A DNA stretch of 64,000 nt from Streptomyces platensis. Its GTDB lineage: Bacteria; Actinomycetota; Actinomycetes; Streptomycetales; Streptomycetaceae. The notes under the pieces were generated by a model. The model was not told where the DNA came from, searched no databases, and was given only the letters and a program-made list of their open reading frames with translations. Each line of letters opens with the position of its first letter. Position 1 is the stretch's first letter. The position numbers were made by a program, and so were the translations under genes. Below, in pieces: positions 55,029-64,000 of the stretch. The DNA lies in the NCBI RefSeq assembly GCF_008704855.1, contig NZ_CP023691.1, positions 3,596,001-3,660,000 on the forward strand, written 5' to 3'.

Positions 55029-56003
55029 GTGACCGGGATCAAGACGACCGGCGAGAAGAAGCTGATGCTCTTCTCCGGCCGCGCCCACCCCGAGCTTGCC
55101 GAGGAGGTCGCGCACCAGCTGGGTGTGGGCCTGGTCCCGACGAAGGCATTCGACTTCGCCAATGGCGAGATCTATGTCCGCTATCAGGAGTCGGCGCGTG
55201 GCGCGGACTGCTTTTTGATTCAGAGCCACACGGCTCCGATCAATAAGTGGATCATGGAACAGCTGATCATGATTGATGCGCTGAAGCGGGCCTCGGCCCG
55301 GAGCATCACCGTGGTCGTGCCGTTCTACGGTTATGCGCGGCAGGACAAGAAGCACCGTGGCCGTGAGCCGATTTCGGCGCGGCTGATCGCGGATCTCATG
55401 AAGACGGCGGGTGCGGACCGTGTCGTGACGGTGGATCTGCACACCGACCAGATCATGGGCTTCTTCGACGGCCCGGTGGATCACCTTTTCGCGCTGCCGG
55501 TCCTTGCGGACTACGTGGGCGCGAAGGTGGACCGCGAGAAGCTGACGGTCGTGTCGCCGGACGCGGGCCGGGTGCGGGTGGCGGACCGCTGGTGTGACCG
55601 TCTGGGCGCGCCGCTGGCGATCGTGCACAAGCGGCGCGACAAGGACGTGGCGAACCAGGTCACGGTCCATGAGGTCGTCGGCGATGTGAAGGACCGGGTG
55701 TGTGTCCTGGTCGACGACATGATCGACACCGGTGGCACGATCTGCGCGGCGGCGGACGCGCTGTTCGCGAATGGCGCCTCGGACGTCATCGTGACGGCGA
55801 CGCACGGTGTGCTGTCGGGTCCGGCGGCGGACCGGCTGAAGAATTCGAAGGTGAGCGAGTTCGTGTTCACGAATACGCTGCCGACGCCTTCGGAGCTGGA
55901 GCTGGACAAGATCACGGTGCTGTCGATGGCACCGACGATCGCCCGTGCGCTGCGTGAGGTGTTCGAGGACGGTTCGGTGACGAGCCTCTTCGAGGAGCAG
56001 TGA
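55029..56003 (+). CDS. prs: Ribose-phosphate pyrophosphokinase
   Basis: A 324-residue PRPP synthetase. The ATP/ribose-5-phosphate region is VVVPFYGYARQDKKHRGREP, with the nearby FANGEIYVRYQESARG, and the PRPP loop is VLVDDMIDTGGTICAAA. It supplies nucleotides, histidine and tryptophan pathways, and PRPP-linked cofactors. GTG at 55029. Its position downstream of glmU and upstream of rplY is the canonical actinobacterial order. Confidence 0.95.
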   Translation: MTGIKTTGEKKLMLFSGRAHPELAEEVAHQLGVGLVPTKAFDFANGEIYVRYQESARGADCFLIQSHTAPINKWIMEQLIMIDALKRASARSITVVVPFYGYARQDKKHRGREPISARLIADLMKTAGADRVVTVDLHTDQIMGFFDGPVDHLFALPVLADYVGAKVDREKLTVVSPDAGRVRVADRWCDRLGAPLAIVHKRRDKDVANQVTVHEVVGDVKDRVCVLVDDMIDTGGTICAAADALFANGASDVIVTATHGVLSGPAADRLKNSKVSEFVFTNTLPTPSELELDKITVLSMAPTIARALREVFEDGSVTSLFEEQ

Positions 56004-56053
56004 GTCAGCGGCATCGGACGGGCCTGTGAGGTAGTCCGGGTCTGATCGACTTT

Positions 56054-56110
56054 GGGGCGGCCTTCCGGCCGGGTAGACTCGTGGAGTTGCTCGGCGAGGG
56101 AGGCCGCCCC
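56054..56110 (+). promoter_or_regulatory. Probable rplY promoter inside a 10-bp inverted repeat
   Basis: GGGGCGGCCT (56054-56063) pairs with AGGCCGCCCC (56101-56110), which is followed by TTTG. A TAGACT -10-like hexamer (56074-56079) lies between the arms. The inverted repeat may be the prs terminator or a regulatory stem around the rplY promoter. Confidence 0.4.
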
Positions 56111-56209
56111 TTTGTGGTGGCTGTCCGTTATCGACGCGCTCTTCGTAGCAGGTCTGTCGTGGGCCGGGTGACGCCCACCAGATATTTCTGAGATACGAGG
56201 AGTGCAGTC

Positions 56210-56806
56210 ATGGCTGAGGTCAAGCTCGAAGCCCAGGTCCGTACCGACTTCGGTAAGGGCGCCGCCCGCCGTGCGCGCCGCGCCGACCTGGTTCCCGCGG
56301 TCATCTACGGTCACGGTGCGGAGCCGCAGCACGTGGCGATCAACAACCACGCGCTGATGATGGCCCTGAAGACCCCGAACGCCCTGCTGCGTCTGGAGTT
56401 CGACGGCAAGAGCGAGCTGGTCATCCCCAAGGCCGTGCAGCGCGAGGCCATCCGTGGCTTCCTGGTGCACGCGGACTTCCTGGCCGTGAAGAAGGGCGAG
56501 AAGGTCAACGTCGAGCTGCCGATCCACACCGAGGGCGAGCTGGCCCCGGGCGGCAACCTGCTCGAGTACTCGCTGAACACCCTGCCGGTCGAGGCCGAGG
56601 CCACCCACATCCCGGAGTCGGTCACCGTCTCCATCGCGGGTCTGGACGCCGGTCACTCGGTGCAGGCGAAGGACATCGCGCTGCCGACCGGTGTGTCGCT
56701 GGCCGTTGAGGACGACGCCGTGGTGCTCCAGGTCGTCGCCGCGCAGGCGGAGGCGCCGGCCGAGGAGGCCGCCGAGGGTGAGGGCGCCGAGGGCTCCGAG
56801 GCCTGA
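56210..56806 (+). CDS. rplY: 50S ribosomal protein L25/general stress protein Ctc
   Basis: A 198-residue L25 of the long Ctc type. The N-terminal 5S rRNA-binding domain begins VKLEAQVRTDFGKGAARRAR, and the C-terminal TL5-like domain carries NLLEYSLNTLPVEAEATHIP. The C-terminus is Ala/Glu-rich, as in other actinobacteria. The ATG has AGGAG at 56200-56204. It is followed by pth. Confidence 0.93.
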   Translation: MAEVKLEAQVRTDFGKGAARRARRADLVPAVIYGHGAEPQHVAINNHALMMALKTPNALLRLEFDGKSELVIPKAVQREAIRGFLVHADFLAVKKGEKVNVELPIHTEGELAPGGNLLEYSLNTLPVEAEATHIPESVTVSIAGLDAGHSVQAKDIALPTGVSLAVEDDAVVLQVVAAQAEAPAEEAAEGEGAEGSEA

Positions 56807-56949
56807 GTCGTTTTTCGCTGAGACGCGTTCTCGGCGCTTTGTCCAGCCGCTGCCGCGCGCCTTTGGGCGCGGGGTGGCGGTTGGGCTGTTTCATGGGCAG
56901 TTGCGGTCGGGGCCGGCGGGTGTGGCCGGCGGATGTGGGAGTGGCTGAG

Positions 56950-57537
56950 ATGGCGGACGCTGATCCGTGGCTGGTGGTGGGGCTGGGTAACCCGGGCCCG
57001 GAGTATGCGCGTAATCGCCACAATGTGGGCTTCATGGTGGCGGATTTGCTGGCGGAGCGGATGGGCGGCCGTTTCAAGGCGCACAAGTCGCGGGCGCAGG
57101 TGGTGGAGGGGCGCTGTGGTGCGCCGGGTCCGTCGAGCCGTCGTGTGGTGGTGGCGAAGCCGGGGACTTTCATGAATCTGTCGGGTGGGCCGACGACCGC
57201 GCTGCGGGATTTCTACAAGGTGCCGGTCGCCAACATCGTGGCGATTCACGATGAGTTGGATATCGATTACGGTGCGCTGCGGCTGAAGCTGGGCGGCGGT
57301 GACAACGGTCACAACGGTCTGAAGTCGATCACGAAGTCGCTGGGGGCGGAGTATCACCGGGTGCGGTTCGGCATCGGGCGTCCGCCGGGCCGGATGCAGG
57401 TGGCGGATTTCGTGCTGAAGGACTTTTCCGCGGCGGAGCGGCGGGAGTTGGACTATTTCGTGGACCGTGCGGCCGATGCGGTGGAGACGCTGATCGTCGA
57501 CGGTCTGGAACGGGCGCAGAGTACGTACAACTCCTGA
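56950..57537 (+). CDS. pth: Peptidyl-tRNA hydrolase
   Basis: A 195-residue hydrolase that recycles prematurely released peptidyl-tRNA. Catalytic residues are visible: Asn in GLGNPGPEYARNRHNVGF and the His of RHNVG, the Asp in IHDELDIDYG, and the Asn in GHNGLKS. ATG at 56950 has GGAG at 56937-56940; an in-frame GTG at 56941 is possible. The frame upstream is open but lacks homology. It follows rplY, as in most actinobacteria. Confidence 0.93.
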   Translation: MADADPWLVVGLGNPGPEYARNRHNVGFMVADLLAERMGGRFKAHKSRAQVVEGRCGAPGPSSRRVVVAKPGTFMNLSGGPTTALRDFYKVPVANIVAIHDELDIDYGALRLKLGGGDNGHNGLKSITKSLGAEYHRVRFGIGRPPGRMQVADFVLKDFSAAERRELDYFVDRAADAVETLIVDGLERAQSTYNS

Positions 57538-57617
57538 ATGGGACAGGTGCGGTCAGGCTCTGACGAACCGTTTTCGGAGGTTGACCGGGTGCTGGTGGAT
57601 GGCCAAGGATCGCCGCC

Positions 57618-58139
57618 ATGCCCAGAAGCAGCACGCGCACCCGTTCGGTCAGACGTAGTCGTACCCGGCGGGTCGGTGAGAGTGCCTATGGGGCGCTGCT
57701 TGTCGCCCGGGTGGGGTTGATGGGCCTGCTGGCGGCGCTCCTGCTGGTGGCGGGGGTGTGGACGTCCTGGCAGACGGCGCAGTACGCGATGCTCGTCAAG
57801 GCGCGGGGCCGCGGCATGATGACGGTGTCGGCCTGTGCGGGTGAGCGGTGCACGGGCCCGTATGTGCCGTCGTCGGGTGACACCCGGCGGCTGGCGAAGG
57901 TGTCGATCGCGGAGGGTGCCGCGGACAAGGGCACCCGGGTCGAGGTGACGGTCAAACCGGGGACGACGCACGCGGTGCGGACCGGGGCGGCCGGGATTCT
58001 GCATGCGTGGGTGCCGTTCGCGGGCTCGTTGCTGCTGGCGGCGCTGGTGGTGGCCGGGGGGATGCGGCTGCGGCGTACGGCGTGGGTGATGGGGTTGCTG
58101 GGCGCGGTGTTGCTGGGCGCGGCGTTCGCGGCTCTCTGA
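57618..58139 (+). CDS. Membrane protein with two or three helices
   Basis: A 173-residue protein with a basic N-terminus, a first transmembrane helix (about 29-50, LMGLLAALLLVAGVWTSW), an extracellular segment of about 70 residues, and one or two C-terminal helices (about 127-172). Two cysteines in SACAGERCTG may be oxidised outside. Function unknown. It follows pth by 80 bases and ends at a strong convergent terminator. Confidence 0.7.
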   Translation: MPRSSTRTRSVRRSRTRRVGESAYGALLVARVGLMGLLAALLLVAGVWTSWQTAQYAMLVKARGRGMMTVSACAGERCTGPYVPSSGDTRRLAKVSIAEGAADKGTRVEVTVKPGTTHAVRTGAAGILHAWVPFAGSLLLAALVVAGGMRLRRTAWVMGLLGAVLLGAAFAAL

Positions 58140-58145
58140 CAGCTG

Positions 58146-58195
58146 ATACGGCGGCGGCCCGTCCTCCTCGGTGGGAGGGCGGGCCGCCGCCGTAT
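58146..58195. terminator. Convergent bidirectional terminator
   Basis: A perfect 16-bp stem (58146-58161 with 58180-58195) between the membrane-protein gene and ppc. Confidence 0.88.
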
Positions 58196-58212
58196 GTGGT
58201 GCCGGGGCCGGA

Positions 58213-60975
<2,763 letters not shown>

Positions 60976-61278
60976 AGGTGCGGCTCCTTGCGGCGATCAG
61001 GGACGTCGCACGTGACCCATGGGTGGGGTCGAAACGGGCGACGGGTTGGGCAGGTCTGATGCGGGCGGGTTGCGGACCGCGCTGTCCGACGTCCCCAGGA
61101 TAGGTCTGCCCAGTCTCCGCAGATCACACCGTCCGCAGGGTGGGCACTGCGTCACAGCCGGGCGGGTGTGGCGCCTGTCACGGCCTTGCCCGGGGCGGCG
61201 GCACTGCCATACTTACGAGACCGTAGGTTACGGTTCCGTAGCCGTAGCCGTGCCCCCGAGCCCCCGACGAGGGACACC
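60976..61278. other. Divergent promoter region of ppc and the desaturase
   Basis: 303 bases with no gene. The desaturase side carries tandem pseudo-palindromes (61212-61242, listed separately). The ppc side has a plausible ribosome binding site (AAGGAGCCGC, near 60983) and presumably the ppc promoter. Confidence 0.5.
61212..61242. promoter_or_regulatory. Tandem TetR-type operators at the desaturase promoter
   Basis: Two adjacent pseudo-palindromes, CTTACGAGACCGTAGG (61212-61227) and GTTACGGTTCCGTAGC (61227-61242), both resemble YTACGR-N2-YCGTAR. A further CCGTAG half site follows (61242-61247). They sit 37-67 bases upstream of the desaturase start, where a regulator such as the nearby TetR could repress. 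Confidence 0.6.
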
Positions 61279-62292
61279 ATGACCGCTGGTCCTGAAGCCG
61301 TAGAAGATCCCCCGATTCCCGCCGATTCCGCCGTCGGTCCGGCCGCCGGTGCGCCGGCCCCGTCCGCGACGCTCGGCGGTGAGCAGCGCAGGTCGGTCGA
61401 GCAGATCTCGCTCCTGCTGTTCATCACCGTCCCGTTCGTGGCGCTGGTGGCCGCGGTGCCACTCGCCTGGGGCTGGGGGGTGAGCTGGCTCGACCTGGCG
61501 CTGATGGTGGCGATGTACTACATCGGCTGCCACGGCATCACGATCGGCTTCCACCGTTACTTCACGCATGGTTCGTTCAAGGCGAAGCGGCCGCTGCGGA
61601 TCGCGCTCGCGATCATGGGGTCGCTGGCCGTGGAGGGGCCGCTGGTGCGCTGGGTGGCGGATCACCGCAAGCACCACAAGTTCTCCGACGCCGAGGGCGA
61701 CCCGCATTCGCCGTGGCGCTTCGGCGAGACGGTGCCCGCCCTGATGAAGGGCCTGTGGTGGGCGCACATCGGCTGGATGTTCGACGAGGAGCAGACGCCG
61801 CAGCAGAAGTACGCACCGGACCTGATCAAGGATCCGGCGATCCGGGCGGTCTCCCGCCAGTTCGTGCTGTGGACGGCGGTGTCGCTGCTGATCCCGCCGC
61901 TGGTGGGTGGCCTGGTGACCTGGTCCTGGCAGGGCGCGCTGAGCGCGTTCTTCTGGGGTTCCCTGGTCCGGGTGGCCCTGCTGCACCACGTCACCTGGTC
62001 GATCAACTCCATCTGCCACGCCGTCGGCAAGCGCCCCTTCAAGTCCCGCGACCGCTCCGGGAACGTCTGGTGGCTGGCCGTCCTCTCGTGCGGCGAGTCC
62101 TGGCACAACCTGCACCACGCGGACCCGACCAGCGCCCGGCACGGGGTGATGAAGGGGCAGCTGGACTCCAGCGCCCGCTTGATCCGCTGGTTCGAGAAGG
62201 CGGGCTGGGCGTATGACGTCCGGTGGCCGGACGCGTCCCGTCTCGATGCCCGACGCGCGGAGAAGGCTGCCGGGGGTGCCGCCCGGCGGTAG
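61279..62292 (+). CDS. Acyl-CoA desaturase
   Basis: A 337-residue membrane di-iron desaturase. The three histidine boxes are HRYFTH, HRKHH and HNLHH, with four hydrophobic segments between. It introduces a double bond into saturated acyl chains, supporting membrane fluidity. ATG at 61279 follows GACGAGGGA. The TetR gene begins 21 bases after its stop, so they are probably an operon under the tandem operators upstream. The N-terminal 35 residues are Pro/Ala-rich. Confidence 0.92.
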   Translation: MTAGPEAVEDPPIPADSAVGPAAGAPAPSATLGGEQRRSVEQISLLLFITVPFVALVAAVPLAWGWGVSWLDLALMVAMYYIGCHGITIGFHRYFTHGSFKAKRPLRIALAIMGSLAVEGPLVRWVADHRKHHKFSDAEGDPHSPWRFGETVPALMKGLWWAHIGWMFDEEQTPQQKYAPDLIKDPAIRAVSRQFVLWTAVSLLIPPLVGGLVTWSWQGALSAFFWGSLVRVALLHHVTWSINSICHAVGKRPFKSRDRSGNVWWLAVLSCGESWHNLHHADPTSARHGVMKGQLDSSARLIRWFEKAGWAYDVRWPDASRLDARRAEKAAGGAARR

Positions 62293-62313
62293 CGAGGAAG
62301 GCATGATTGACGG

Positions 62314-62997
62314 GTGGCGATCGACGACAGCAGTACCAGCGGCAACAAGGGCAAGTCTTCCTCCGCGGGCACGCGACGGGCCCGCAGGGTCCGGATGACC
62401 GGAGCGGAGCGCCGGGAGCAGCTGCTGGACATCGGTCGCACGCTCTTTGCCGAGCGGGGCTACGAGGGCACCTCGGTGGAGGAGATCGCGGCGAAGGCCG
62501 GGGTGTCCAAGCCGGTGGTCTACGAGCACTTCGGCGGCAAGGAGGGCCTGTACGCGGTGGTGGTGGACCGCGAGATGCGGCAGCTGCTGGACATGGTGAC
62601 GGGCGCACTGACCGCCGGCCATCCCCGCGAACTCCTCGAACAGGCGGCCTTCGCGCTGCTCGACTACATCGAGACCTTCACCGACGGCTTCCGCATCCTG
62701 GTCCGCGACTCCCCCGTGGCCCAGTCGACGGGCACCTTCGCCTCTCTCATCAGCGATATCGCCACCCAGGTCGAGGACATCCTGGGCCTGGAATTCAAGG
62801 CCCGCGGCTTCGACCCGAAGCTGGCCCCGCTCTACGCGCAGGCCCTCGTCGGCATGGTCGCCCTGACCGGCCAGTGGTGGGTGGACACCCGCAAGCCGAA
62901 GAAGGCCGAGGTGGCGGCCCACCTCGTCAACCTGGCCTGGCACGGTCTGGGCAATCTGGAAGCCAGGCCGCGGTTGATAGGGCATCGGAAGAACTGA
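62314..62997 (+). CDS. TetR-family regulator, probably of the desaturase
   Basis: A 227-residue TetR regulator. After a Ser/Lys-rich 25-residue tail the helix-turn-helix is RREQLLDIGRTLFAERGYEG, then SVEEIAAKAGVSKPVVYEHFGGKEGLY. The C-terminal ligand-binding domain is variable. GTG at 62314, 21 bases behind the desaturase stop, suggests feedback control via the 61212-61242 operators. The ligand is probably an acyl-CoA, by analogy with desaturase-linked TetR proteins. Confidence 0.88.
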   Translation: MAIDDSSTSGNKGKSSSAGTRRARRVRMTGAERREQLLDIGRTLFAERGYEGTSVEEIAAKAGVSKPVVYEHFGGKEGLYAVVVDREMRQLLDMVTGALTAGHPRELLEQAAFALLDYIETFTDGFRILVRDSPVAQSTGTFASLISDIATQVEDILGLEFKARGFDPKLAPLYAQALVGMVALTGQWWVDTRKPKKAEVAAHLVNLAWHGLGNLEARPRLIGHRKN

Positions 62998-63111
62998 GGT
63001 CCCGTACCGGCCCCGAACCACCAGCGTTCTGCGCGGCGAGCCGGCAGTGGTCGAGGCCGGTGATCACGGCGTGGGGTCACCTCGGAGGGGGAGCGTCGGG
63101 GGCAGCAGGCG

Positions 63112-63936
63112 TCAGTCGGCGGCCGGCTTCCGGGCGACGGCGAAGATGCGGCGGAAGGGGAAAACCGTGCCGTGGCGGCCGGTGGGGTAGGCCTTGCGGA
63201 GGGCGTCGCGGTATTCGGCGAGGAAGGCTTCGCGGGCGGCCGGGTCGTGCTCCAGGGCGGTGAGGACGGGGCGCAGGGCGGTGCCCTTGACCCAGTCGAG
63301 GACCGGATCGTCGCCCGCCAGGAGCTGGACGTAGGTCGTTTCCCAGACGTCGGCGGCGCAGCCGAGGTCGGCGAGGCGCTCCAGGTAGTCGGCCGGTTCG
63401 AGGACATGGACGAAGCGGCGGCCGTGGGTGGTGAGCCGCTCGCGCCACTGGGGGGCGTCACACAGTTCGCCGAGGAGGGCGTGGCTGGGTGAGGTGAAGT
63501 TGCCGGGGACCTGGAAGGCGAAGGTGCCGCCGGGGGCGAGGGCCTCGATCCAGCGGGCGAAGGAGTCCGGGTGGTTGGGGACCCACTGGAGGGCCGCGTT
63601 GGAGACGATCAGGTCGTAGGTCTCCTCGGGCGTCCAGTCGGCGGCATCGGCGGGGGCGAAGTCGAGGTGGCCGCCGCCGGGGGTGGGGCCGGCGTAGGTC
63701 TCGGCCTCTTTGAGCATCTCCGGGGAGTTGTCGTATCCGGTGATGTGCGCGTCGGGCCAGCGGGTGGTGAGCTGGGCCGTGACGTTGCCGGGGCCGCAGC
63801 CGAGGTCGGCGATGCGGGCGGCGCGGTCCTGCCGGGGCAGGTCGGGTATCCGGTTGAGCAGGTCGTGGAACGGACGGGTACGGTGCCCGGAGTGGCGGAG
63901 GTATTGCTGCGGATCCCAGGTTGGTGCGTCGTGCAT
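63112..63936 (-). CDS. tam: Trans-aconitate 2-methyltransferase family protein
   Basis: A 274-residue SAM-dependent methyltransferase. SAM-binding motif IADLGCGPGNVTAQL; SNAALQWVPNHPDSFARWIEAL, FAFQVPGNFTSPSHALL and the C-terminal FPFRRIFAVARKP match the Tam family, which methylates trans-aconitate and relieves aconitase inhibition. The ATG at 63936 (MHDAPTWDPQQYLRHSGHRT) fits the family N-terminus. It lies at the window edge with no close partner. Confidence 0.85.
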   Translation of the reverse strand: MHDAPTWDPQQYLRHSGHRTRPFHDLLNRIPDLPRQDRAARIADLGCGPGNVTAQLTTRWPDAHITGYDNSPEMLKEAETYAGPTPGGGHLDFAPADAADWTPEETYDLIVSNAALQWVPNHPDSFARWIEALAPGGTFAFQVPGNFTSPSHALLGELCDAPQWRERLTTHGRRFVHVLEPADYLERLADLGCAADVWETTYVQLLAGDDPVLDWVKGTALRPVLTALEHDPAAREAFLAEYRDALRKAYPTGRHGTVFPFRRIFAVARKPAAD

Positions 63937-64000
63937 GTTCGAAACCCCTTTGCCGATGCAGGGCTGATACAAGGCTGGCACGGTCTGGTTCGGGCCGTCT

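Overview
The window is a stretch of Streptomyces (or very close relative) chromosome. GC content and third-position GC are very high, GTG starts are common, and 4-bp ATGA/GTGA/TTGA gene overlaps are frequent. Lineage markers are present: the UUA-decoding leucyl tRNA (bldA type), rpfA behind a c-di-AMP riboswitch, a FilP/DivIVA-like coiled-coil protein, DUF501 and FtsB-like genes, and the glmU-prs-rplY-pth block. Most of the window is core chromosome, with several small accessory or repeat insertions between conserved genes.

Layout. 1-9.3 kb: truncated cysteine dioxygenase, NCS1 permease, cystathionine beta-synthase (divergent from an SGNH hydrolase), and a thiolase behind a perfect TetR-like palindrome. 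The thiolase is followed by repeat-rich DNA with chained ATGA mini-ORFs leading into a membrane-anchored hypothetical. 9.4-15.2 kb: a Bax-inhibitor-1 protein, a GT2-TagF fusion coupled to a GT4 glycosyltransferase (cell-wall glycopolymer), and bldA on the minus strand sharing a bidirectional terminator. 15.6-19 kb: MacB-type ABC transporter. 19.2-25.6 kb: CFA-type methyltransferase, type II NADH dehydrogenase with a Rex-like operator, then an accessory insertion (zinc-ribbon hypothetical and a Phd/RelE toxin-antitoxin pair flanked by 21-bp direct repeats that resemble the 3' end of the next gene, ppx), then ppx-DUF501.

25.7-38 kb: FtsB, enolase, two Rpf-LysM proteins, cytochrome P450, a divergent LysR/MFS pair, MazG, a SurA-like lipoprotein and a DUF2079 membrane protein. 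37.9-38.4 kb: a 443-bp nested palindrome between convergent genes. 38.4-46.1 kb: mfd, a DHA2 efflux pump, a coiled-coil protein and an LCP-family ligase. 46.2-51.6 kb: a MITE-like element inserted at a stop codon, then four genes built from polymorphic-toxin parts (Imm35-like, deaminase, WHH nuclease, and SUKH-4, SUKH-1 and SUKH-3 domains). 51.6-64 kb: orphan histidine kinase, tRNA-Gln, glmU-prs-rplY-pth, PEP carboxylase, a fatty-acid desaturase with a TetR regulator and tandem operators, and a trans-aconitate-type methyltransferase.

Functional links. Cell-envelope and growth functions dominate: UDP-GlcNAc supply (glmU), wall polymer synthesis and attachment (GT2-TagF, GT4, LCP), wall remodelling on exit from dormancy (Rpf), and division (FtsB). 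A second theme is nutritional and redox control (Rex-like site at ndh, c-di-AMP riboswitch, TetR sites at the thiolase and desaturase). The SUKH/deaminase/WHH cluster, the nested palindrome with complementary loops, and the ppx-flanking toxin-antitoxin insertion are the least explained parts.
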